64,000 bases of DNA. Source: Pholiota molesta. Taxonomy: Eukaryota; Basidiomycota; Agaricomycetes; Agaricales; Strophariaceae. The notes beneath the pieces are model-generated. The model saw only the letters and a program-made list of their open reading frames with translations. It did not search any database and was not told where the DNA came from. Positions 24,470 through 35,800 of the stretch are shown here, piece by piece (the first letter of the stretch is position 1; each line of letters begins with the position of its first letter). The DNA is taken from NCBI GenBank assembly GCA_014925825.1, contig JACGCK010000030.1:62001-126000 (forward strand), read 5' to 3'. The translations under genes and the position numbers were made by a program.

Positions 24470-26755
24470 ATGTCTGAATCCGCTGGTAAGCTCCTCGCGA
24501 TATTTATATCAACATCGCATGATTCCCATTTCTCTTCAAGAGAAAACCTCAATGTTTGGCGATGCGCCTCCGCATGCTGGTGGTACCCATCAGGGATCAT
24601 CGAGTAACGATCCGGCTGGAAGAGGTGAGCAAGACCATCTGCTGGCCTAGCGCCCGTGGATCGCTGAGCGCTCATGCCTGTCTACCTGTGCAACGTAGAT
24701 CCAACCACAAACACCCCATCGCAAATTTTGCTCGAGGCCCTCCAGAACTTTGTCATTCCACTCATACAGACGGGTGAAGGGAGAAATAAGAAGGGTAAGT
24801 CTCTTCGCTGCAACAAACGCAATTATAATCGCTTAATTATTATAGATATCGGCCCCGTTCACTCGATGGGTCCCGAGGCGGGGAAGCTTCTTGCCGCGCT
24901 CCAGGAGTTTATATCAGCGATGATCGTACAATTACAAGTCGGTCAAACGCAGAGCATCAAGGTGGAATTGGACGGTAAATCCCTTCCTCAGCAATACCAC
25001 GGATTACAGTCACTGATTTTAAAACAGATCCTGATGTCGACAGTGTTTCATCGAACGATGTTATGGTCAAATCCCCCGGAGTAGCGACAGAGAGCAAAGT
25101 CTCCGACCCTGGGCCTGTCAAAGGTATGCAAGTCATAACAGAACCTCTGATCTCAACATCTAATAGCATTGCTATCGCTTGTTGTGGAATAGCTTTCATA
25201 CCCCAACTAACAAATTACCAATATTATATGGGAAGACTTCAAGAGGTTGTCCGCGAGCATGTCTTTAGCAAGATGCCTATTCGCGTATTACACTTCACCG
25301 ACACCCCTCGGGACTCTGGCAACAAACTCCAAATTACGCTACTTGATAGGAACGGCGTCTGCGACTGCGTCATAAAAGAAATACACGAAAGGAAAATCAG
25401 TGATGCTACTTTCCCGTACTTCGTACAAAAATATAGCAAATATGCCATCCTGTCTCACACATGGCTTCGTGGATCGGACAGTGAAGTTACTTATGGCGCT
25501 TGGCGGCTACGACAGTTCGATACTCAGCAGCCAGGGTATCAAAAACTCGCCAGTTTCTGCAGATCTGCCTGGAAAGACCACAGTCTCTCTTTCGGTTGGA
25601 TGGATACTGTTTGTATTAACAAAGACAGCAGCTCCGAGCTAGATGAATCCATCCGCTCAATGTATAAGTGGTACAAGAACTCCACCATCTGTATCACCTA
25701 CCTGGCGGAGACCGTCGCCCTCGATGATGTTCATCGTGATCCTTGGTTCACTCGTGGATGGACATTCCAAGAACTGCTCGCCCCAGATCACATGTCATTC
25801 TATAATAAAGACTGGAGGAAGTTTGTACCGTACACCTATCTTGGTGACAAGGACGATATGTATATTCTAGATCAAATCTCCAAAGCAACAACGATTACTA
25901 AAGATGAACTAGACAACTGCGATGAATTACCGATTTCGCGCAAGATGCAGCTAGCGGCAATGCGCAATGTGATGCGTGAAGAAGATACCGCATATTCTCT
26001 CATGGGGATTTGCGGTGTCAGTATCTCAATAGCGTACGGCGAGGGTGCCAAGCGGGCGTTCTTCCGCCTTATGCAAGAGGTCCTCAATACTTCGAGCGAA
26101 GTAGTCGATATCTTCAATTGTGCTCAGACACGAGGAAGATTTTCTATTATTCCATTGGAACCATCGGCATATCAAGGATGCTCCAAGGACATTATGAGGA
26201 TGTCGCACTACACACCTATAGAGCCGTTGCTTCTTACTCATGTAGGACTCCGGATGCCAATCCTTCTGATACCCTCGTTGCAAAAGAACGATCCTTGTTT
26301 TAAGCACGAGCCCATTGGTGACTACTATGCCGCATTGGAGTTCAAGCACCTATTTGAGTGCTATCATCTATTGGACAAAGGCATCGTGAAAAGCACCGCA
26401 AGTATGTGGCAAGACTTGACTTGGACTCTCAATGGCAGAAGTATTATTTGCTAATTCCAACTTCACAGAATACAAACAGACATTTGGAATATTGAATTTC
26501 GGAGGTGATACAACCACTCTCCATGTCCTGGATCTCTGTCTTGCGATATGGTTTCGGGTAAACCGCGAGGACCAAGTGGAATGGGGTTCAACTTCTAGTT
26601 GGTCTAAGATCCATCGGATTGGCACAGACAAGCCTATTGCCTTCCATTTCATGAACAGGACAACACCCACTTCAGGTGAAGGTCAAACTGTTTATTCGAT
26701 CAAGCGAAGCGACCTGGCAAAGCATGGGATGACTTTAGAGACCATGTATTTGTAG
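24470..26755 (+). CDS. HET-domain protein 2, 661 aa
   Basis: Model: join(24470..24485,24541..24624,24699..24794,24846..24974,25028..26401,26469..26755). Exons 1-4 have exactly the same lengths as in HET gene 1 (16, 84, 96, 129 nt), which supports both models. The HET domain is about residues 250-400: KYAILSHTWLRG, FGWMDTVCINKDSS, SMYKWYKNSTICITYLAE and DPWFTRGWTFQELLAP. It is intact and diverged from copy 1 by many substitutions and in-frame length changes, so both may be under selection. The C-terminus KHGMTLETMYL is identical to copy 1. Confidence 0.88.
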
Positions 26756-27639
26756 GGGCTCGACACAGTGTGTAATGGAGTTTGAAGTTATTCAGGCTTG
26801 ATTCGTGTACCTCCTCAGAAATGACCCATCAGAACCTGAATTCACCACCATGGATGGCGACAAATGGATGAAGCACCTTAAATACACGATGTTACCACGA
26901 ACACTAAACCGCAACCAGTGGCAGGTAAAAGTCTTGATGGCAATGAGGACGAGTGGATGCGAAGGGAGGAGAAGGTACACAGGTACATGCGGGCAGTTGC
27001 ATACTATTCATGGATAGACAGCGGACGATGGAGTGAGAGGGGATGAGGGAACAACAGAGAAAGAGACAGAGAGAGAGAGAGAGCGGACACACAACATGAT
27101 GGGATGCTAGCGTAGATATGTTAATAGGCAGGTTAGAGCAGAAAGGACGGATGGCGGACAGAGGGGGCCGACACGAAGACGCAGAAAGGGCCAGCCCAGC
27201 TGGACTACGCTGTGCCGGCCCACAGCGCGCCTTAGCGCGAAAAAGCGCGTCGTGACATGGATGACGTTGAGAGGCGAAAATGGATGCACATGTGTCGATA
27301 GATGAATCAGCCGGATGAATGTACGATGTCCGATGGATGAACGAAACACGATGGATGAACTATGTTCGATGAACCACGATGAAAGTGAATACAGGTGGAG
27401 GGGAACGACGATAGAGGAGCATGACGATGGACAAAAAACCGCAACGTGGGTCAGGACAGAGAGGAAGGGACGAGACAAGACAGGACGAGATAAAAAGTGT
27501 GGCATGGCGAAGACGAACGGCGGCAGAGCACGCCATCAGCACTCGATCTTCAGATAGCTCATAGACAAGGGCATGTAGGCAGCGTGGCAGCATAGGGTCA
27601 TATCAAAAAGCACAACACTCAGAGTCCAAGCCGCTCTGC
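26756..27639. other. 3' flank of HET gene 2 with a unique insertion
   Basis: No gene. Bases about 26775-26960 have no counterpart after HET gene 1 and look like an insertion of roughly 190 bp. From about 26960 the sequence rejoins the duplicated unit (compare 20540 onward). A GA-rich simple repeat lies at 27058-27085. Confidence 0.5.
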
Positions 27640-29640
27640 ATCCCCTATGCGCGCCCACAGGCAGCGGCCCGCTCTTCCTCAGACTCCCCCTCCGCGCCCT
27701 TTTCTCCTCGCTCTTCGACGCTGCCCCCGGCGGCGGCGGCGCGCTCAGCGCATCGCGCCACGCGCACAGGTCCGCGTCCTTCGAGAACGACAGATACAGC
27801 ACCTCCGCCTGCTGCGGGTGCGAGGCGGTGGTGGCTTTCGGTGTGAGCTCGAGCAGGAGGGTGGTCGTCCGCTTCGGGTCGGGTGCGATGCGTGTGAGGG
27901 TGGGGAGGGGTATCGTTTTTGAGGGAGGGGAGGTCTGTGAAGGAGTGGGTGATGGTGAGTAAACAGTTACGGGAATAGAACGTTGACATAATAGGAGAAT
28001 GATGGTTGAATGTATGTAAGGCGAACAAGGTGGCAGGGATTATGATAGCAGCGAGAATAGCACGAGTGTGCATCAGCTCAGCTGCTCATAATCTCGCTGC
28101 GTATCCATATGCAAAGGTAACGAAAATGCTGATTGACGGATGAATGCAGCCATATCTCATATGCACCCCAAGCACAATTCCACAGCAACAAAAAAAAATT
28201 AAATCAGGGAATAGCGGCAAGAATAGCACGAGTGTGCATCAACTCAGCTGTTCATGGTCACCCCGGGTTCCCATATCCAAAAGAAAGTGAAAACATTTGA
28301 CGGACAAAATTACCCACCTTGTCAGCACCGCGATGGATAACGAGCACCTGCCCATTAAGACTGACCCAGCGCATCTTAGCAAGCCAGCGCGAAAACACCC
28401 CGCTCTGGGCCACGAGATACCTTCCCTGGGCCCCGAGCGCAGAAAGCGCCGAGCCCGGCGGCGACGGCGTCTTGCTGACATTGAGCGAGATAACACCCGC
28501 GGGGCCTGCACAATCAAAATGTCGAGACCTTGGCAGCGCAGATGCTGCAGCCGCAGGCTGCGACCCGCCGCCGACGATCTCAGCGTATATGGGCAGTATG
28601 CTGGCGTCCCCGAAGTTCCCGGCGGCGTCCGCGGAGACGTGGACCTTGTGCACGAAGCGGAAGGGGGGCGAGCTGGCGCCGCTGAGCTGCGAAGCGCGGC
28701 TGTAGATGTCGTCTTGCCAGTCGTGGAGCTCGGAGTCGGCTGCGAGCGAGAGATGGAGGCGGCGTTCGTTGTCGATGGCATCGGGTGCGGCGACGCGGAT
28801 GGAGCGTCGTGCGGTCGATGGCGGCAACGAAGGCGAGGGGGTGCGAGTATGTTTACTTGACGAGGGCTATGAGTGCAAGCAAGTGTGAATGAGAATTTAG
28901 ATGTCGTGAAAGAGACTGTGGGACGTACCTTGTAAGAGACTCGTCATCGAGCTCAAACCGCCGTGCCTTCCAGAATGCGCCATGGAATGCATTGCGTTCG
29001 CAGACGTCGACGGGCCCACTGCGGACGACCTTGGGTGGAGCCTTGGACTACTTGGGGGGCGCGTCAAGGAAGCTATGGGCGTGTGTTCCATGCTCTCGTA
29101 GCGGGCATGCGCAGAGAAATGTGGTGGAAGAGAAGGAAGAAGGCGTAGGACAGAAAAAAGAGCGATGGGGCCAGTACTCAGGGACCCTCGCCTACCAGCT
29201 TTGCGTACAGAGAGAGTATACTGGCATCACTAAAATTCCTGCTACGTCCGCACCGTCGTGGGATTTGTGTGCGAAGCTAAAAGGCGGCGAATCGACATGG
29301 CCTAGCTGCGAAGCATGGCTAAAATTTCCATCTTGCCAGCGTAGTCTAATAGCTCAGAGTCGGTAGCAAAGGATAGATGGAGGCGGCACTCTGGGTGCGG
29401 GGAGAGGTAAGTGTGGCCTATGGCTCCGACGGAAGCGAGGAAGATGGGAACGCGTCGCGCGACGCGTTTTTGGTCCAGAAGGGGTGGTGGTGGGTGGAGA
29501 GAGTACGTTGACGAGAGAGACGGACCGGGGTGCTGACGTAATATGTCATCCCACTTTGTTCTTGCCAAGTTTGCTTTCCAATGCCCGCCGCTACGCGTCG
29601 GAGGTTCGCGCTTCGCGCTCACCTCCTGCTTCGCTCTGGG
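27640..29640 (-). pseudogene. Cla4/PAK-like PH-CRIB relics, copy 2 (two fragments)
   Basis: Reading the minus strand from 29640: the first fragment (29640-29300) gives VPIFLASVGAIGHTYL and CRLHLSFATDSELLD, a PH-domain end. A second and better preserved fragment (28827-28280) gives RRLHLSLAADSELHDWQDDI, then SSPPFRFVHKVHVSADAAG (CRIB-like), ISLNVSKTPSPPGSAL, and a new PH start GRYLVAQSGVFSRWLAKMRW with VSLNGQVLVIHRG. The PH core continues with TLTRIAPDPKRTTTLLLELT and VLYLSFSKDADLCAWRDALS near 27900-27720 in another frame. No kinase domain, start or coherent exon chain was found. Confidence 0.5.
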
Positions 29641-30554
29641 CAACAGCTTGCCGGGGCTGCGCCCCTGGACCCCCTTTGAGTCGGCGCCTTGCGCCTCCGT
29701 ACGTAGCCCTTGAAGAATAGAATTTGCTTAAAATTACGTCTATGATTTTATGGTTGAATCATTGTTGAATCAGGTGCAAAAAAGTTGGAAATTGTAGAAA
29801 TTGAGCCAAAGAAAATTGAGAAGAGTAAACCGGTTCAAGATCTCAATAGAATTATATTTCCAGCTCTATACTGGCCCAAAGTAAAAAGAAAAGAGAAGCA
29901 GAATTTTAAAGGCATATTGATGGTGCTTTGACTTAATCTAAGCTGCGCCCTGGCCCATTCTTCCAAGAACAATACTGAAGTGTGAAAACATGACAACTTT
30001 TTAGGAGACTAATTTACTAATTTACTAATTTACTCAAAATTTACCCAATCAAAACTTCCCATTACCATCACGAAATTGGGGTTCGGACGATTAAAGGGTA
30101 TTTTTCATTGAAATCCTTTATAACCAATAAAATGTCCGTATTCGACACAATTCTTGTATACGATCCGCTAAAGGGTGTTATAGGACGCTATGGTTGGCCG
30201 TCTCTGTCACGTATAAATGTCTTGTAGATGTTTCTAAAAAATTTAACAAAGGGATTGGGTGGCCAAATGCCATCAAGGCTGGAGTATACCGGTATGTAGG
30301 AAGCATCCTTCCATCCGAATGACCACAAATGGATGACTTTTGAGAGTAGTAGATACCTAGGTCATAGCACCCAAGTATTGTCCAGCCCTTTGCTTTTCAT
30401 ACCTTCAGACACAATGCAAAAGATCTTCAAATCTGGTAATAGGAAAAGATCAATGGGAGCTATCACATACAAGCGCAGTCCTTGGGTGTCAGAACGTCAG
30501 TATCACCCCAGATAATGGAGGATGGGCATAGGGCATTTGAGAGGATGCGACGGA
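29640..30554. other. AT-rich region without genes
   Basis: A short GC-rich run (29640-29700, CCGGGGCTGCGCCCCTGGAC) is followed by about 800 bp of AT-rich DNA with no open frames. A 10-bp microsatellite-like run (TAATTTACTAATTTACTAAT) lies at about 30008-30034. Confidence 0.45.
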
Positions 30555-31055
30555 AAATGCAACATTAGAAGAAACGAAAGTTTGCGGGATCAGAACAACA
30601 GTGAATGGCATGCGTGGTGGAAAAGGAGCATCAGATATGACAATCAAGGGCATTTTTGGCGAACTTGATAAGGTGCGGTAGAGTGTGGAATGTTGCAAGA
30701 TCTGCAAGCTTGTTCCGCCAGGACAACAGTGAACGGCATATGCACCGGAAAAGGAGCGCCAGAAATGACAATCGCAAGCATTAATTAGCGAACTTGATAA
30801 GGTGCGGCAGAGTGTGCGACGTTACAAAATCTGCAAGCTTGTTCCGTCAGGACAACAGTGAATGGCATATGCTGTAGAAAATAAGCGCCAAAAATGACAA
30901 TCAAGGGCATTTTTGGCGAACTTGATAAGGTGCGGCAGAGTGTGGAACGTTGCAAGATCTGCAAGCTTGTTCCGCCAGGACAACAGTGAGTGGCATACGC
31001 AGCGAAAAAGGAGCAACAGAAATGACAATCACTGACATTTCTGGTGGATTGGACA
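30555..31055. repeat. Minisatellite with a unit of about 128 bp, four copies
   Basis: Four degenerate head-to-tail copies. The marker GGACAACAGTGAATGGCAT (or a variant) recurs near 30594, 30720, 30849 and 30977, and GAACTTGATAAGGTGCGG near 30661, 30790 and 30918, giving a period of 126-129 bp. Minus-strand frames through it are by-products of the repeat and are not called as genes. Confidence 0.85.
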
Positions 31056-31359
31056 AGGATCAGCAAGCTTGTCATATCAGAAAAATGCTCCAGGACCTGT
31101 GCATGAGACGATTAGCAACAAAGTTGATCAGATATGTCACACATGATCGAAGTACAAGGTACGCAAGGCGGCTCAACTGGAAAAGACTCAACAATTCACC
31201 CAGAAGAATAGAAAGTGGAATGATAGTATATTGTTACAAAAGCATACAAGGTCTGGGGCAACCAGAAGATCTTAGGGTTTACGGTATTGGTGATGTTACT
31301 TGACACTAATACAGGGATTGGTACCCGCAAAGATGACACGGCCGTAAGTCTGACAAAAG

Positions 31360-32826
31360 TTAGCTGTTGATGTCTATGCTTGCAAGTGCGGACTGCCTTG
31401 TCGCTGCCCTTTTGGCCTTTATTCTTGCCAATGCACTATCTTTGGAAACCGGCCTTGAGCTTGCTGTAGAGTTCGGAAATACTTGTCTGCCAAAATAATT
31501 AGCGCCCGTAGTAAACTATTTCATGGCTGAAGCGCACCGGTCCCACCAAGCAAGAAGAGTATCTACTTCTTTAATTTCTTTAGGGTCCTCAAGAAGATCA
31601 AGGACACTGCCGTAAAACCTCTCGGAATCTGTCACCATGTCGGTACGGGTGAAAACGGCTGCTGATGATAATGCAAACCTAGTCTATCAAGGAATGGATT
31701 AAACTTAAACTTCAAAAGGAAAGAGTGATAGAGGCGAACCTGCGTTGCTACATATGCAATGGATGCTCTGGTCACATGCGACATGCCGTGGATGCGAGCA
31801 TTTCCTGACCGAGTTGCTTTGGCTTCTTTTTCCACCGAGCTTGGCGATGTAAAAATATGCTTGAAGGCCTGTGTGACGTCAGCAAATTGCGGGTCTGCGT
31901 AGCAAACCGCTGGCCTTGATCAGTATTTGGCTCTGAAGCAGGCCATTCCATGGATCATCTTCATCATACTTATAATTTCTATATAGCAATGCAGGCCATT
32001 GATCCCCAGCAACGGTAAGTTCGCCAGTGCGAAGCTTCTGCTTGATGCTGCAGACAAATTGTTAATAGGTTATGCCAGTACGTAGCTCTCAACTCAGACT
32101 CACTCCTTGTTTGACCAATCTACACCTGCTGGACATAGAAGTGCTCCTGTGATTTCGTGATTGAAGCCTCGGTTGATTTTGACATTGCGAGCAAGGGGAG
32201 GTATGAGAGGTTGACCAGGTGGTGACAGCCAATCAATGATTGCAGATTTCAAGCTCTTCGTGTCGTCAGAGCGGGCACTGGATGCACCCTTCTGTAGCTT
32301 AGTTGAATAACATCAGCCGCGAACATTAGTACAAGTAGGAGGAGACGGCATATTCTACTCACTAAGCTTGCAATATGATGGATATCTTGCTCGGAATCGG
32401 CAGTCATGAGGCGCTCTTCAAGTCCAGGGACAATCCTCAGCAACAAATGGAACACCTTATGCTCTCGTCTTTGCCTGGATACGTTCAATAGAGGAACCAG
32501 CACGATGAGATAAAAGCCTCACTGAGCGGTAAAAGCCTCCTCTGGCTCTTCAGAAAGCTCTCCCATGCAACGGATGCCGTTTGCGAGCAAAGTATCAATG
32601 TTGCAGAGCGCGTGAACCGTCCTGCCAAAATGGCGACCATGATGCACCAAAGGATCGGTAGCACAACTGCGTTAAGCATCCGCCCATTCATCTAGTAGTG
32701 AGATACAATTTTGAATAACTACGAACCGACGTACGGCTTTTTCCTGGGTCCGAGCTGCAAAGCGTCTTGGGGGCGCTTTCTCACAGAAGATACAGAACCG
32801 CCTTGATTCTGGTTGTCTTCACTCAT
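31360..32826 (-). pseudogene. DUF6698-like gene, degenerate
   Basis: From the start MSEDNQNQGG (32826) the minus strand carries, in order, DPLVHHGRHFGRTVHALCN, MGELSEEPEEAFTAQ, KVFHLLLRIVPGLEERLM, ARSDDTKSLKSAIIDWL, PPLARNVKINRGFNHEITGA, LLCPAGVDW, AFKHIFTSPSSV, KATRSGNARIHGM and ASIAYVATQ. This is the layout of a large Agaricomycete family that I know as DUF6698, function unknown. An in-frame TAA interrupts the model just before DPLVHH (about 32667), and the frame shifts before AFKHIF (about 31880-31900), so I call it a pseudogene. Introns such as the one splitting FTAQ from QRREHK are intact. Alternative splicing around the two lesions cannot be excluded. Confidence 0.65.
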
Positions 32827-35800
32827 TGATGTGGGGGTCCCACTCGGCACTGGCAGTTGCTGGAGACAGTTTGTTCTCAGGGAAAATGGCGTTGGCTTCA
32901 AGCACTTTATACTCGAGAACCGCAGCTCCTGCCCGTGGGGAATATCCAAAGAATACTGCGGTCCAGTGTTGATGCGCTTTTCAAGACTGTCGCAAACATT
33001 ACAGCAATCATGACTACGGCGCAGCAATACGGCGGCAGTACTAGCCCTTCATCTATCACCCTTCAGGGAAAAGGGATCAGCGCTACTTGCAGAGAGCTGC
33101 CAGTGCGCCATACGCAATTTAGTGGAAGCCAAGGGCCTATTGTTGTGTGATGAGACTTACCGTGGCATTAATATCATAGAGGTAAATACCAGCCATGAAC
33201 ATGAAGTTATCAACATGGTGGAAGCAGATTAACCCATGAGCTTCCGAACAACGATGATCTCATGCGAGCGCGATTGATGTCCGCAAGAAGCACGGCGACC
33301 TCGTCATGTGTCGGAAAATCGTAGCGTCGAGCATCGATGTGCTCTCAGGTGCAAATCTGGGAAGCCAGGAGCTGCGCGTAAAGGGATGTAGATGTTGTCA
33401 GCTTCGATGTCACGCAAAATGTCGCACGAAAAGGTACTGACTGGTTGATGTTGATAAATGCTTTTATTGAGCAAGCACAGTGCCCGAGTGTGTGTACGTA
33501 GGCATGCATATCCTTGCTCTGCATGCCACGTTCGAGTGATGCCAGAGGGGCATACATGCAAACCTGCGCGGCAGGTGAAAGCGCACTGGGTCTAGGAGAC
33601 CGCAAGTTTCATCGCCGTAGTTTACCCTGAATGAGGAAATCGGCACACTGTGGCCATCATTGACGCCTTGAGCTTTCTTGATGCTGCATCTAGTGACATG
33701 AAGGCGAGCGCGCGGTGGTACTATTGATTGCTGAGATTCTTACCTGTATAACTGTTCCAGTAAGCAACACCTGAAGACGATGGTCCGTAGGGATGTGAGA
33801 AACTTGGGAAACGGATACTCTGGCTTCCTGAACACCCAATCTAAAGAGAACGAGTATCATTGAAGGTTTGAGCAGAACCTCATAGAAGCTGGAAACAAAC
33901 CGGGTGGAATAGGGCCATCGAATCAGACCCTCGATACATAATTGATGTGTTAAGAAAGGACGGGACCGATTGCCAAGGCCGCGTCCACCTTTCTTCACAT
34001 ATATAATTTGCTCAAGCGAGTTTCCAATTTTGTCGCCTTCATCATTCCTTTCGAATTCATTGCTAGTAATAGCTACACGAAAACGAAGCTGTCAGGCAGC
34101 CAAAAAATATTCCTAAATGGTCCTTCGCCTGGAAATTGGAATCGACACCAAAATTAGAAGTGCCGGATTAATCGTAACAGATACGAAGCCATATACTGTG
34201 CCAATTAGCTATCAGCAATATGAGATTGGAAGAAAGAAGGCATTCATAGCTCACTTTCAACCATGCGGGAATCTCACTCTCAACCTTTTAGCATCTTTTG
34301 GTGAGTTTCCATAATGCGTCGACTGAATATTAAAATCATCCCCCATCGCCGCCAAAAGGCGGGATCCTCGAGTTGAATTTTCTCAACGCTGCGCCGCTCT
34401 TCACAACAGATATATTGCCCTCGTCCTCCGAGTACGCGAAAATGTGCTGGAGAGATCCTGTGGGCTTGTATACAACTTGTTGACGGCAAGTCTTGCTGAG
34501 CCGCTTCACATTGGTCGTGGTGCCAGATTTTGAATCTTTATTTTTGAAAGTTGTTGACCACGTCGATGAACGTGCAATGGTCCAGATGTCACATGACGGC
34601 CTTCTGCCTGACATCTTCGCAGCATTGGATGAGGATCGGTGAAGGAGCGGAACTAAACAATAGATAAGCAAATGGCGAGAATTTATTTCCCAAGACATAC
34701 CTTACTTACTATCATATGAGTTGAGGATAGTTCTTCCTCATTAAATGGGTAAAATTAGGAACATCCACTATGTTACGTGCTCGTTTAGTATCAGCTTGTT
34801 GCCTCTTTCTTTGATAGTTCAATGAACTAAGCAAAATTGAAACTTGCGAGTATAAATACTGCAAGACCGAGAGCAGGTTGTCCATGTTGCGTGCCAGTGT
34901 GTCGAAGGTGTTGAAAAGTGCCTACATCTTCCATTGTGTGTCTTCATCATCGTCAAACGCGCCCCAAGACACCTGACAATCATAATCCTTCTCGAAACTC
35001 CTCCCATATGCGTCACTTTAGGCTGACAGCAGATCGTTTCTCCTGTTTTCGATTCGCACAATTAAAATCTTTGTATCTTGGATCATGTTTGTTTGTTATT
35101 CCTCGTCTTCAAAACGTCAATGCATCTAGTGGCCAAACACCTCTCAGGCACTAGACACATTTTGCAGTAGGATCTCTACATTGGGAAACTTGTACAACGT
35201 CGTCAATGCGGGAAGGAATGCCAGTCCTAATATGTTCCAGCGAGTAAGATGGGTGGAAGGGCGATAACTGATGCTTCAGGATCGTCTTCACATCGAGGGG
35301 CATTTCGAAAGTGGAACACGTAAATCCATTCCGAGACCTCTGCGTAAATGTCAGATCAACTGCTTCAAGTAGGATTGAGGTCATACTTCTCAACAGGCAT
35401 ATTGTAGCCTTTTCCTCCTGTATCAAATACATGTATAAGTCATGTATAAGTATAAGATAAGGTAGATTGTAAAGAAAGAGGCCAACATACGTCTTCCTCT
35501 ACTAAACTGCCTTATAATTTCTTTCTCTTGGAAGACGATATTCGTAAATTTTTTCAACATCTTCAAGCCCTTCGCTTCGGCATGCAAAATGTGATTCCTG
35601 GTCGCTCTCGAGCCTACATAAAGGTTAGTCAAGTCTTGAGAAAGATTTTTTCGTGCGTATACCGACTGCAGTAGCTATTCCGCTGCGATCTGACGACAAT
35701 ATGTATCATCACTTTATCTGCGTGACTCCTCTTGACTCGCACCTACGCCTAATAGATTAGACTAGCCATAACTCAGCATTAGAGCAAGAAAGAACGATGG

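Larger units (their letters stand above)
18003..29585. repeat. Direct segmental duplication: HET gene plus PH/CRIB relic
   Basis: Unit 1 is about 18003-22740 and unit 2 about 24330-29585, in the same orientation. They share gene, introns, 3' flank, relic and even the closing run GCTGACGTAATATGTCATCC (22691 and 29532). Unit 2 is longer because of an insertion after the HET stop and extra relic sequence. The separating DNA (22741-24329) is unique. Confidence 0.8.

Noticed and set aside
24470..26755. Retrotransposon or helitron explanation for the HET duplication
   Set aside because: Both copies keep all introns and flanks and no reverse transcriptase or helicase is present, so ordinary segmental duplication is simpler.
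30489..31075. Minus-strand ORFs of 68-96 codons
   Set aside because: They are produced by the 128-bp tandem repeat and repeat the same residues each period.
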